DNA of 64,000 nt from Helicobacter valdiviensis. Its GTDB lineage: Bacteria; Campylobacterota; Campylobacteria; Campylobacterales; Helicobacteraceae. Positions within the stretch are counted from its first letter, which is position 1. Each line of letters opens with the position of its first letter. The DNA lies in the NCBI RefSeq assembly GCF_003245365.1, contig NZ_NBIU01000006.1, positions 1 through 64,000 on the forward strand, written 5' to 3'. The notes below the pieces were generated by a model. The model was not told the origin of the DNA and made no database searches. It was given only the letters and a program-made list of their open reading frames with translations. A program made the position numbers and the translations under genes. Of the stretch, positions 26,375 through 34,751 are shown one piece after another.

Positions 26375-27966
26375 TATCTCTCCTCTAAGGCTAGATATTC
26401 TTCATAACTCCCGCGAAAATCTACTACTTCATTGTTTTCTTTAAATTCTATGATTCTATTTGCATAGGCATCAATTAGTTCTCTATCGTGGCTTATGCAA
26501 ATTACATTGCCACTATATTTGTATAATGCCTCTCCAAGCGCAATGATGGCTTCTAGATCAAGATGGTTTGTAGGCTCATCAAGCACTAAGAAGTTTCCAC
26601 CCTCTAGCATAAGTTTGCTTAGCATCATTCTGTGCTTTTCTCCACCACTTAGTGCATTGACACTTTTTTCTTGTTCTTCTCCATTAAAAAGCATTCTTCC
26701 TAGTGCGTTTCTTATTTCTGTGGCTTCTTTTTTCTTATCAAACCCTCTTAGCCATTCATAGAGGGTTTCTTCACCCTTTATAAGCTCTGTGGTGTTTTGC
26801 GGGAAATATCCTCTCTCAATGGTAGCACCCCATTTTATACTGCCACTTTGTGGAGTTAGATTTTCGCAAATTAACTCACAAAATGTAGTTTTGCCAATAC
26901 CATTTCTTCCAATAAGTGCGATTTTATCACCAGGAAGTATAGTTAGGCTTAGATTTTTAATTACTTCTAAATTTTCATAAGAAAAGCTTAGATTTTCAAT
27001 GTTTAATGCTTCATTCCCTATGGTTCTGTTTGGTTTAAAAAGTATACTAGGATCGCGTCTAGAGGATACCTCAAGTGCTTTTATATCCAGCTTTTCAAGT
27101 TGTTTTTGTCTAGAAGTGGCTTGTTTTGCCTTAGAGGCATTAGCAGAAAATCTTGCAATAAAAGATTCTAATTCCTCTTTTTCTTTTAGCTTTTTATTTC
27201 TCTCCATTTCTTGTTGTTTGGCAATCAGTGTGGAAGCAATATACCAATCATCATAATTTCCGCTAAATTCACGCACAGATTTGAAATCTAAATCCAAAAT
27301 ATGTGTGCAAACACTATTTAGAAAGTGTCTATCATGCGAGATTACCACGAGTGTCCCCTCATGGCGTTTTAACTGCTCTTCTAAGTAGCTAATAGTCTTT
27401 AAATCTAGGTTGTTTGTAGGCTCATCTAAGAATAAAACATCAGGTTTTGGAAAGAGCACTTGGGCTAAAAGCACTTTAAACTTATCCCCTCCAGTTAGTG
27501 TTTTCATAAGCTCATCATGGATTTTAGCAGGGAAGCCTAAATCTTCTAAAATTTTTTCTATTTGCACATCATATTCATAGGTAGGATCTTCTTCAGCACA
27601 AATCATCTCTAGCTCACCTAGTCGCTCATTTACCGCATCGCTAAAATCTCCTGCTTCATAGAGCCTTTCTTTTTCTTTGATAGCATCATAAAGCCTTTTG
27701 TTGCCATAGAGAACGCAATCTTTAATGCTAAAATCCTCATATGCAAATTGGTTTTGCCCTAGCACCCCAAGTCTAGCATTAGGATCAAAGGAAATATCTC
27801 CACTTGTATGCTCTATCTCTCCACTTAAGATTTTTAAAAAAGTGGATTTTCCAGCACCATTTGCACCTATTAGCCCGTATCTTTTGCCTTTATCAAGCTT
27901 TAAATTTACATTTTCAAAAAGTTTTTTGGTAGCATATTGCATACCAAGTCCGGTTATTTGAACCAT
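26374..27966 (-). CDS. ABC-F family ATPase (YbiT-like)
   Basis: A 530-residue soluble ATPase with two ABC cassettes and no membrane segments. Walker A motifs are GANGAGKST (34-42) and GRNGIGKTT (near 348); Walker B motifs are LFLDEPTNNLDL and [12 protein letters not shown]. The linker between cassettes is of the length seen in EttA/YbiT-type ribosome-associated factors. ABC-F proteins bind the ribosomal E site and modulate elongation. It is first of six minus-strand genes and its stop overlaps the adenylation gene start. The leader holds a hairpin covering its ribosome binding site. Confidence 0.92.
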   Translation of the reverse strand: MVQITGLGMQYATKKLFENVNLKLDKGKRYGLIGANGAGKSTFLKILSGEIEHTSGDISFDPNARLGVLGQNQFAYEDFSIKDCVLYGNKRLYDAIKEKERLYEAGDFSDAVNERLGELEMICAEEDPTYEYDVQIEKILEDLGFPAKIHDELMKTLTGGDKFKVLLAQVLFPKPDVLFLDEPTNNLDLKTISYLEEQLKRHEGTLVVISHDRHFLNSVCTHILDLDFKSVREFSGNYDDWYIASTLIAKQQEMERNKKLKEKEELESFIARFSANASKAKQATSRQKQLEKLDIKALEVSSRRDPSILFKPNRTIGNEALNIENLSFSYENLEVIKNLSLTILPGDKIALIGRNGIGKTTFCELICENLTPQSGSIKWGATIERGYFPQNTTELIKGEETLYEWLRGFDKKKEATEIRNALGRMLFNGEEQEKSVNALSGGEKHRMMLSKLMLEGGNFLVLDEPTNHLDLEAIIALGEALYKYSGNVICISHDRELIDAYANRIIEFKENNEVVDFRGSYEEYLALEER

Positions 27967-27973
27967 AAAATAT

Positions 27974-28000
27974 CCTTAGATTTTACTTTGAATTCTAAGG
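27974..28000 (-). promoter_or_regulatory. Leader hairpin masking the ABC-F ribosome binding site
   Basis: CCTTAGA and TCTAAGG form a perfect 7-bp stem with a 13-base loop in the leader. The 3' arm contains the AAGG of the Shine-Dalgarno sequence, 6 bases before the ATG. Folding would limit translation. Confidence 0.45.
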
Positions 28001-28008
28001 GGGATTGT

Positions 28009-28014
28009 AGTATA
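28009..28014 (-). promoter_or_regulatory. -10 element of the ABC-F/adenylation operon
   Basis: TATACT on the minus strand, 42 bases before the ABC-F ATG, preceded by an AT-rich stretch. It gives a leader of roughly 35 bases that begins just before the hairpin. Confidence 0.45.
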
Positions 28015-28134
28015 TTCTAGCTTAAAAGCTTGTTGGGGGAGATTTTTGCATTTTATTTTTGAAGGTAAATATATTAAAATTTTGTTAATAATATTTAGGA
28101 GGCTTTAGGTTTATTGGTTGTTTATAAACAAGCA

Positions 28135-28197
28135 AATAAATATTAATAAGCATGGAGCTCCTTTGTGGCTACACCATGCTTTGTATCAATATTTATT
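28135..28197 (-). terminator. Long hairpin at the argG 3' end
   Basis: Outer arms AATAAATATT/AATATTTATT (10 bp) and inner arms AAGCATGG/CCATGCTT (8 bp) enclose an 18-base loop. It starts within the argG stop codon. It probably ends argG transcription or protects its mRNA. It lacks a clear T run. Confidence 0.55.
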
Positions 28198-29401
28198 ACT
28201 TCGCTTTGCCTGCAATAATAAACCTTAGAGCATTCAGCTTAATAAATCCTGCGGCGTCTTTTTGGTTGTAGACAGAATCTTCTTCAAAGGTGCTATACGC
28301 TGCATTAAAGAGGGATTTTTTAGATTCTCTACCTAAAATGGTTACATTGCCTTTATAAAGCTCTAAGCGCACCACACCTTCAACCTTTTCTTGCGTTTTA
28401 TCAATGAGTGCTTGGAGTGCCTCTCGCTCTGGAGAAAACCAATATCCATTATAAATAAGCTCGGCATATTTTGGCATGAGTGAATCTTTTAAATGCGCCT
28501 CTTCTCTATCAAGACATAGAGATTCTATCGCGCGATGGGCTTTTAGATAAATTGTCCCACCTGGAGTTTCATAGCAGCCACGAGACTTCATTCCTACATA
28601 GCGATTTTCTACTAAGTCTAGTCGTCCAATACCATTTTCGCCACCAAGTTTATTCAGTCTAGCCCAAAACTCCGCAGGGCTTAGCTTCTCTCCATTTATC
28701 GCCACACCATCGCCGTTTTTAAACTCTATGGTGATAATTGTTGGTGTATCTGGTGCATTTTTAGGGCTTACAGACCATCTCCACATATCTTCTTCAGGTG
28801 CGACATTTGGATCTTCTAGAATCTGCCCTTCATAGCTAATATGCAATAAATTTGCATCCATGGAATAAGGAGATTTATTTTTTTTCTTTTCAATCTTTAT
28901 TCCTGCTTTTTCTGCATAGTCTAGGAGCTTTTCACGGCTGTTTAGATCCCATTCTCTCCAAGGTGCGATAACCTTAATATCTGGATTTAGTGCATAGGCA
29001 CCAATTTCAAATCTCACTTGATCATTTCCCTTACCTGTTGCACCATGAGAGATTGCATCCGCACCCACTTTTTTGGCGATTTCTACTAATCTTTTTGCAA
29101 TGAGTGGGCGTGCGATACTTGTGCCAAGCAAATATTCTCCCTCATAAATAGTATTTGCCCTAAACATTGGAAAGACAAAATCTCTAATAAACTCTTCTCT
29201 TAAGTCTTCAATAAAGATATTCTCGCTCTTTATACCTAGCTTTTGTGCTTTTGCTCTTGCTGGTTCTACTTCTTCGCCTTGTCCAATATCTGCGGTAAAA
29301 GTTACCACTTCGCAATTATAAGTATCGCCAAGCCACTTTAAAATCACGCTTGTATCAAGCCCCCCGCTGTATGCTAAAACTACTTTTTTGTATTGTTTCA
29401 C
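28196..29401 (-). CDS. argG: Argininosuccinate synthase
   Basis: A 401-residue enzyme joining citrulline and aspartate with ATP in arginine synthesis. The N-terminal ATP pyrophosphatase motif AYSGGLDTS (near residues 9-17), the [15 protein letters not shown] block (near 117) and the [14 protein letters not shown] segment (near 177) identify it. The length is normal. It is monocistronic on the minus strand and divergent from the DUF2779 gene. Confidence 0.97.
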   Translation of the reverse strand: MKQYKKVVLAYSGGLDTSVILKWLGDTYNCEVVTFTADIGQGEEVEPARAKAQKLGIKSENIFIEDLREEFIRDFVFPMFRANTIYEGEYLLGTSIARPLIAKRLVEIAKKVGADAISHGATGKGNDQVRFEIGAYALNPDIKVIAPWREWDLNSREKLLDYAEKAGIKIEKKKNKSPYSMDANLLHISYEGQILEDPNVAPEEDMWRWSVSPKNAPDTPTIITIEFKNGDGVAINGEKLSPAEFWARLNKLGGENGIGRLDLVENRYVGMKSRGCYETPGGTIYLKAHRAIESLCLDREEAHLKDSLMPKYAELIYNGYWFSPEREALQALIDKTQEKVEGVVRLELYKGNVTILGRESKKSLFNAAYSTFEEDSVYNQKDAAGFIKLNALRFIIAGKAK

Positions 29402-29570
29402 CTTATCTCCTAAAAGTTAAAATTTTGCATAATTATAGCATTTAGATTTCGCTTTGGGGTGGTATTTTGAGAATATTTTAAAAGTTTATAGTAAAAATAT
29501 TTTATAGCTATAAGAGATTTTAGCTTCTTTTAATTATCATAAAATCAAACAAAGATGAAACCAATAAGAT

Positions 29571-29630
29571 AAAAAGGCTAAAAGGTATAAGTTTTTAAGA
29601 AAGAAAGATAAGCCTAGCTTTTGCCTTTTT
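29571..29630. other. Unassigned hairpin upstream of the DUF2779 gene
   Basis: AAAAAGGCTAAAAG pairs with CTTTTGCCTTTTT (13 bp with one bulged base) around a 33-base loop. No gene ends here, so an ordinary terminator role is not explained; a leader element or small RNA end is possible. Confidence 0.35.
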
Positions 29631-29696
29631 GTATTTTAAGCTTTTAAAACTTGAAATTTTTTACTACAATTTTATAAAATTTTTAAAAGGTATTTT

Positions 29697-31178
29697 ATGA
29701 ATCTTTCCAAATCTCTTTATGTAAGGGGAGTGCAATGTGCCAAATCTTTGTGGCTTAAAATTTATAAAAATGAGGAGCTAGAGAAGTTATCGCAAAGCAC
29801 AATGGATAAATTTAGCGTAGGCAATAGGGTGGGGGAATTTGCTTGTGGGCTTTTTCCCAATGGAGTGAAGATAGAATTTGAAGGTAGCACTTTTGAAGAA
29901 AAATACATTCAAACCAAAAAACTCCTAGAAAACAATCAAGAAATTATCTATGAAGCTACTTTTTTATATGAGGGAATTGTGGTGATGATAGATATTTTAC
30001 AAAATACTAAAGAGGGTCTAATTATTAATGAGGTAAAAAGTTCCACCACATTAAAAGAGATTTATAAGCAAGATTGTGCCTTACAATATTTTGTATTAAA
30101 AAATCTAAATTATGTAATCAAGCAAGTTAATTTAATACATATAGATAATACTTATATCAGAGGAGAAGAGTTAGAGCTTAAGAAACTTTTTGTAATTTGT
30201 GATATTACAGATGAGGTTAGAGCTAAGCAAGAAGAAGTAAAGAAGAATCTAGCTTGTTTTAGTGAAGTTTTGCAAGGGCAAAATGAACCTGATATTGATA
30301 TAGGGGAACATTGTTTTAATCCTTATCCTTGTGAAGCTTATGAGTATTGTTGGGAGAAGCAAAGAGGGCTTTGCCAGAGGGAAAATATTTTTTGCATTGC
30401 AGGGCTTAGAAAGGATAAAAAGTTTGCACTTTATAAAAGGGGCATTGTTGAATTTCGTGATATTAAAGATTTTTCTAGTTTTGATACAAAGCAAAAAGGA
30501 CAAATTCAAGCCTCGCTTAACAAGCAAGTTGTTTGTGATAAAGAACAGATTAGAAGGTTTTTAAACACACTAAGTTATCCTATCTACCATCTTGATTTTG
30601 AGACTTTCACTCAAGCAATCCCAGAGTATAAGGGCATTAAGCCCTATATGCAAATCCCTTTTCAGTATTCTTTGCATATTGATAATAAAAACACTTTAGA
30701 GCATAGAGAATTTTTAAGTGAATGTGGTGTGGATCCAAGATTAGAATTGGCAAAGAGCTTAGTAAGTGATATTCCAAAAGATGTGTGTGTTTTGGCCTAT
30801 AATGCTAGTTTTGAAAAAGGAGTGATTAGAAACCTAGCCACCTTGTATCCTAGTCTTAGCGAGCATTTATTAAACATAGAACAAAACATTAAAGATTTGA
30901 TGATACCTTTTAAAAATAGGGCATATTACCATTATAAAATGCAAGGAAGTTATTCTATTAAAAAAGTTTTGCCTGCTTTAATTCCAGAAATGGAAGAGGC
31001 TTATAAAAAGCTAAATTTAATCCATGATGGAAGTGAGGCTATGCAGAGCTTTGAAGCAATGCAATACATGAGCGAAGATGAAAGGAAGTCTTATCATCAA
31101 GCACTTTTAGAATATTGTAAATTAGACACTTTAGCGATGGTGAAAGTTTTGGCCTTTTTAGAAGAGATTGTTAGCTAA
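29697..31178 (+). CDS. DUF2779 domain protein, probable nuclease with Fe-S-type cysteine cluster
   Basis: A 493-residue protein. The N-terminal half resembles a Cas4/PD-(D/E)xK-type nuclease region, including GLIINEVKSST near residue 106. It ends in a cysteine group (HCFNPYPCEAYEYCW and a later C) that could ligate a Fe-S cluster. The C-terminal half (DUF2779) has DEDD exonuclease-like acidic motifs: YHLDFETF with Asp300 and Glu302, LAYNASFEKGV near 364, and LDTLAMVKVL near the end. Such proteins are widespread but their biological role is not established as far as I know. It overlaps by 4 bases with a convergent unknown gene. Confidence 0.82.
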   Translation: MNLSKSLYVRGVQCAKSLWLKIYKNEELEKLSQSTMDKFSVGNRVGEFACGLFPNGVKIEFEGSTFEEKYIQTKKLLENNQEIIYEATFLYEGIVVMIDILQNTKEGLIINEVKSSTTLKEIYKQDCALQYFVLKNLNYVIKQVNLIHIDNTYIRGEELELKKLFVICDITDEVRAKQEEVKKNLACFSEVLQGQNEPDIDIGEHCFNPYPCEAYEYCWEKQRGLCQRENIFCIAGLRKDKKFALYKRGIVEFRDIKDFSSFDTKQKGQIQASLNKQVVCDKEQIRRFLNTLSYPIYHLDFETFTQAIPEYKGIKPYMQIPFQYSLHIDNKNTLEHREFLSECGVDPRLELAKSLVSDIPKDVCVLAYNASFEKGVIRNLATLYPSLSEHLLNIEQNIKDLMIPFKNRAYYHYKMQGSYSIKKVLPALIPEMEEAYKKLNLIHDGSEAMQSFEAMQYMSEDERKSYHQALLEYCKLDTLAMVKVLAFLEEIVS

Positions 31179-31609
31179 AAGTTTTCAAAATCTATCTTCC
31201 TTTCTTTATGGAGCTTTTTAGCTACTTCAAGCTCCATACTCCAAAATACTGCGTCCATAGACTTTGGATAGCCCTCTTTTGTTTCGTATTTTTTATTGAG
31301 AGCTTCATAGACTTTATCTCCTTTGGTGCAGTCAATTGCAATGCTTCCAAGATAAGGATAGATTAAATAGCTTATGGGTGCTATATCAAAGATATTTGTA
31401 AGTTTGGTATTAGGAAAATTTTCTTGCATAAAATGTAAAAATTCTTGCCTTTGTTTTGTGTTTGTTTTGCTTTTGTCAAAGGGATCTAAGCCTTCTTTGT
31501 TGTTTTTATTGATGGAGCAAATATTGTGGTTTGTATTAAAACATATCCAAAAAGATTGTTTGTTGTTTTTTATTGTGTATTGGTAAATAGTATTTAGTGC
31601 TAGAGGCAT
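31175..31609 (-). CDS. Hypothetical protein, 144 residues
   Basis: I do not recognise this protein. It is soluble, without signal or membrane segments, rich in Lys and Asn, and has a C-terminal charged helix (SMELEVAKKLHKERKIDF). A DIAPISYLIYPYLGSIAID stretch in the middle looks like a beta-strand core. It has a reasonable start with AAAAGGAG 5 bases before the ATG. Its end overlaps the convergent DUF2779 gene by 4 bases. It could be an accessory or immunity-type protein, but nothing in the sequence shows this. Confidence 0.6.
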   Translation of the reverse strand: MPLALNTIYQYTIKNNKQSFWICFNTNHNICSINKNNKEGLDPFDKSKTNTKQRQEFLHFMQENFPNTKLTNIFDIAPISYLIYPYLGSIAIDCTKGDKVYEALNKKYETKEGYPKSMDAVFWSMELEVAKKLHKERKIDFENF

Positions 31610-31705
31610 TTTATCTCCTTTTTTGAAATTATAGTAGATAAAAATGGACTCTTTTTGTCTATAAGTTAAAATATTGCTAAAGCCCTTGCAGAGAGCAAAG
31701 GCAGA

Positions 31706-32377
31706 TTAATTCTTTTTAAGGACTTCTTTAGCTTCTTTTACACCCTCTTCCCAGAGGCTGTGGCGATTTAGGCTATAGCTAGCATCTACTTTTCCGCTAA
31801 ACATTCCTTTTAAAAGAGGGCGATTTTCTTTAAAAACAAAGGCTAAAAGATGGAAAATGATTAAAAAAATCATTAAAAACATTCCTAGATTATGCACTTG
31901 TGCTACCCAAAAAATCATTTCTTCGCCTAGGTTAAGTCCAGCTAGATTTTTATAAGTTTTAATAAGTCCGCTAATAATCAATAAAAGCAAGGTAAAGCCG
32001 ATTGCAAAATAGGCTAGTCTTTGTTCAGGAAGATATTTTTGGCTAGGAGGTTCTTTGGTTTTAAAAATCATGGCTTTTATAACTAAAATACTCTTTTTAA
32101 AATCACCTTTTTTGGGAAAAATATCAAATTCCTTTTTCAAAGAATGCACGCAGATATGAAAAAATACAAAAAAGCATAAAAGAAAGGCAAATACATAATG
32201 CACCACAAGTGAGATAGAATAATCCCCGCTCCAACCCATAAGCGGTAGTGTATCTAGCATATAGCGTTTAGAAACAGGCATTTGTAAAATCCCGCTAAAA
32301 ATAAGTCCAAATGTGCTAAATGCTACACCCCAATGAACAAGGCGGTTTTGAATGCTTTGTCTTTTGATTGTTTTCAT
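31706..32377 (-). CDS. Cytochrome b subunit, formate dehydrogenase gamma-like
   Basis: A 223-residue membrane protein with four hydrophobic helices (around residues 14-34, 58-82, 124-143 and 156-181) and histidines suited to bind two b hemes: NRLVHWGVAF, VVHYVFAF, HICVH, VHNLG and IFHLL. This is the layout of formate dehydrogenase and Ni-Fe hydrogenase b-type cytochromes. It takes electrons from the adjoining Fe-S protein to the quinone pool. It abuts the Fe-S gene (TAA directly followed by ATG). No catalytic molybdopterin subunit is adjacent. Confidence 0.82.
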   Translation of the reverse strand: MKTIKRQSIQNRLVHWGVAFSTFGLIFSGILQMPVSKRYMLDTLPLMGWSGDYSISLVVHYVFAFLLCFFVFFHICVHSLKKEFDIFPKKGDFKKSILVIKAMIFKTKEPPSQKYLPEQRLAYFAIGFTLLLLIISGLIKTYKNLAGLNLGEEMIFWVAQVHNLGMFLMIFLIIFHLLAFVFKENRPLLKGMFSGKVDASYSLNRHSLWEEGVKEAKEVLKKN

Positions 32378-33394
32378 TTAGGAATCCTTTTTATTTTGTT
32401 TGCTTTTTGCCACTGCAATTCCACCTGCAACCAATCCTACAAGTGGTGAGAGCAGAACGCCTTTAATGAGTGCGCTATCTTCGCTTACGAAATTTTTCAC
32501 TTCTAGATTTAGGTGGGGAATACCTTGTTTTTGCTTACCTTGCTCTAGATTATGCTTTTTGCTTAAAGCATTATCTAGCTCTTCAAAAGGAATGGGAGAA
32601 ACATAGAGGGTTGAAGTTCCCCCATTTTGTTTATCCCCATAAATAAAGGTTCCCTCTTTACCGCTTTTTAGTTGATAGTCTTTAGCAAGTTCTTTTGCTT
32701 TTTGGTAAATTTCTTCTCTTTTGCCAAAGATAATTGCACCTTTAGGGCAAGAAGTTTCACAGACTGGTTTTTTGTTTTGTGCTAGGAGTGAAGCACAAGA
32801 ATCGCATTTAAACATTGCACCTCCTCCTGCAAGTTTGGGGGCAATTTTTAGATAAATTCCCACTCCTGCTTGTCTTTGTGGAATGCCCCAAGGACATACA
32901 TCACGGCACTTTGCACCCCCAAAGCAAAAATTCTCATCAATATCTACTGCACCATATTTGTCCTTAGAAATCACTCCAAAAGGGCATATTTTTTGGCAAG
33001 TGGGATTATCACAATGCATACAGCGTCTAGGCACAAAAACACTTTTGCCCTCTATTTCTAGTTTTTCTATATAGGTGAAATTATAGGGGGTTAATCTTGA
33101 AATGTTTTCTTTGTCTTTAGAGTGGTCTTCATAGATTTTTCTAGGAAAATAATAAGGAATATTTTCTATAGGATTTGGAAAGCGTTCTAGGTTTTTATTT
33201 TGGCAGGCTTTAACACATAAGGGAGTTTTTAAATCTTTGCACCCATCGCATAAGCCAATATCAATGATGGAAGCCATTTGGTAATTTTCTTGTGTATTGC
33301 TTTGTTTTGGGGTTGCATTGGCTTGTGTTAGAGAGAGTGCGCTTCCAATACCTACGATTTTAAAAAAGTTGCGTCTTGTTAGAGTGGTTTCCAT
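32378..33394 (-). CDS. Tat-exported ferredoxin-like Fe-S electron transfer subunit
   Basis: A 338-residue protein starting METTLTRRNFFKIVG, a twin-arginine signal. Four cysteine clusters follow (CDGCKDLKTPLCVKAC, CMHCDNPTCQKICPFG, CFGGAKCRDVCPWG, CDSCASLLAQ with CETSCPKG) suited to four [4Fe-4S] centres, as in FdnH/HybA-like subunits. A hydrophobic C-terminal helix probably anchors it on the periplasmic face. The frame is open 41 codons further upstream, but the twin-arginine motif and a nearby AAGG support the start at 33394. It should pass electrons to the cytochrome b encoded next. Its donor enzyme is not in this window. Confidence 0.82.
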   Translation of the reverse strand: METTLTRRNFFKIVGIGSALSLTQANATPKQSNTQENYQMASIIDIGLCDGCKDLKTPLCVKACQNKNLERFPNPIENIPYYFPRKIYEDHSKDKENISRLTPYNFTYIEKLEIEGKSVFVPRRCMHCDNPTCQKICPFGVISKDKYGAVDIDENFCFGGAKCRDVCPWGIPQRQAGVGIYLKIAPKLAGGGAMFKCDSCASLLAQNKKPVCETSCPKGAIIFGKREEIYQKAKELAKDYQLKSGKEGTFIYGDKQNGGTSTLYVSPIPFEELDNALSKKHNLEQGKQKQGIPHLNLEVKNFVSEDSALIKGVLLSPLVGLVAGGIAVAKSKQNKKDS

Positions 33395-33427
33395 AAAGTG
33401 CCTTATTGTTGAAATATATTTTATGCA

Positions 33428-33433
33428 AGTATA
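33428..33433 (-). promoter_or_regulatory. -10 element of the Fe-S/cytochrome b operon
   Basis: TATACT on the minus strand, 34 bases before the twin-arginine start codon. It lies only 13 bases from the -10 of the divergent regulator gene, so the two promoters overlap. Confidence 0.45.
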
Positions 33434-33446
33434 GGGAGATTTGAGA

Positions 33447-33452
33447 TAGAAT
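33447..33452 (+). promoter_or_regulatory. -10 element of the Crp/Fnr regulator gene
   Basis: TAGAAT 32 bases before the proposed TTG start of the regulator. No Fnr-type TTGAT-N4-ATCAA operator was found nearby. Confidence 0.4.
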
Positions 33453-33483
33453 AGCGTGATAAAGTTACATAAGGGAGTGTGAT

Positions 33484-34128
33484 TTGCTACAAAAAGTGCA
33501 GGATTTGATGTGTTCATGGGAAGTTTCTAAAGAGGATAGGGAGATTTATTTAAATCTTGTGTATGCAAAGAATTTTCCCAAAGGACAAAAGATTTTTAGC
33601 AGTGAAACAGAATGCAGAGGTTTAGTGCTAATTGAATATGGGGCACTTAGGGCTTATATTATTTCCCCAAATGGTAAAGAGATTAATCTTTTTGTGCTAA
33701 AAACAGGAGATTATTGCATACTTTCTGCATCTTGTATGTTAAAAAATATCAGTTTTGAAGTGAATTTGGAATTTATTGAAACTTCTAGTGTGTTTATTTT
33801 GCCAAGCAAGGCTTTTAATGAGATTAGCAATAAATATAAAAAAGCAAAGCAATTCCATTTAGATTTACTCTCTTCGCGTCTTAGCAATGTTGTGGATTCC
33901 CTTAGTTCCCTTGCTTTTATGTCGTTGAGTGATAGAGTTATGGCATTTTTACTTAATTCTATTCAAAATAAAGGCACAAACTCTCTTTATATTACGCATG
34001 AAGAGATTGCCAATTCCTTAGGAAGTGCTAGAGAGGCAATCTCAAGAGTGTTAAAAGAATTGCAAAAGCAGGGCAAAATTTCTCAAACGCGTGGAATTAT
34101 AGAGATATTGGAAGCTCAAAGTGTGTAA
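33484..34128 (+). CDS. Crp/Fnr-family transcriptional regulator
   Basis: A 214-residue regulator with a cyclic-nucleotide-binding-like beta-roll (about 20-130) and a C-terminal winged helix (about 145-214) whose recognition region is EEIANSLGSAREAISRVLKELQ-like. It lacks the N-terminal cysteine set of Fnr, so direct O2 sensing by a [4Fe-4S] cluster is not supported. The start used is TTG, with GGGAG 6 bases upstream; an ATG 27 bases downstream is the alternative. Its divergent placement next to the Fe-S/cytochrome b pair suggests it controls that pair. Confidence 0.85.
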   Translation: MLQKVQDLMCSWEVSKEDREIYLNLVYAKNFPKGQKIFSSETECRGLVLIEYGALRAYIISPNGKEINLFVLKTGDYCILSASCMLKNISFEVNLEFIETSSVFILPSKAFNEISNKYKKAKQFHLDLLSSRLSNVVDSLSSLAFMSLSDRVMAFLLNSIQNKGTNSLYITHEEIANSLGSAREAISRVLKELQKQGKISQTRGIIEILEAQSV

Positions 34129-34265
34129 AAATTAAATCATTGCGATTTAAAATTTATATTTTAGAATATTTTAATAGTCGGTTTTGCTAAATTTACCAAT
34201 AATATAGTATAGTTAAAGAATATTTAACCAAAAGTGAAATATTTAATTTCTGCAAGGATGTGGAT

Positions 34266-34751
34266 ATGGTTTTAAATAGCAAAAAAGCTTTTACAATGCT
34301 TGAGCTTATTTTTATTCTTGTGATTTTGGGTATCTTAGCAGCTATTGCTATTCCAAAGATTTCAGCAAGCCGTAATGATGCTAAGCTTATTGCATTAAAG
34401 AGTGATGTTGTGATGTTAAAAACTGCCCTTACTTCTTATTTTCTCTCTCAAGGAAAGGGGGATTTTGAAAGTGCGATTGATCTTAGTGCGACAAATTGGG
34501 AAATTAGCCCTTTTAAAATCTCTAGTAAGCTTGAAGATAAAGAGGGAAAGGCTTGTGTAGAGGCAGTTTTGCTAAGTGATCAAGAGGGAAAAATAGCAAC
34601 CAATGATAAAGAAATTAGTTATTTAAAAATTAGCACACAAAGCAAGAGTTTAGAAGGCGGTGATACTTGTGAGAAGCTTAATTTTACTCTTAATTTAAGT
34701 GCAGATTCTCCACAGATTATTCCGCTTTTAAGTAGCTCTATTGAATTTTAA
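34266..34751 (+). CDS. Type II/IV pseudopilin-like protein
   Basis: A 161-residue protein with a class III prepilin signal: a short basic leader, then KKAFTMLELIFILVILGIL, with Ala instead of Gly before the Phe and the conserved Glu at +5, followed by a long hydrophobic helix. The globular part has two cysteines (EGKACVEAVL and GGDTCEKLNF) that could form a disulfide. An in-frame GTG lies 6 bases upstream, but the ATG at 34266 is well spaced from AAGGA. It overlaps a second pseudopilin gene. No secretion ATPase or prepilin peptidase gene is nearby. Confidence 0.8.
   Translation: MVLNSKKAFTMLELIFILVILGILAAIAIPKISASRNDAKLIALKSDVVMLKTALTSYFLSQGKGDFESAIDLSATNWEISPFKISSKLEDKEGKACVEAVLLSDQEGKIATNDKEISYLKISTQSKSLEGGDTCEKLNFTLNLSADSPQIIPLLSSSIEF

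Noticed and set aside
33395-33483. Fnr or NssR-type operator between the Fe-S gene and the regulator
   Set aside because: No TTGAT-N4-ATCAA or TTAAC-N4-GTTAA match could be found.
32378-33517. Longer start for the Fe-S protein at 33517
   Set aside because: The extra 41 residues would cover the promoter region and hide the twin-arginine signal, which fits a start at 33394.
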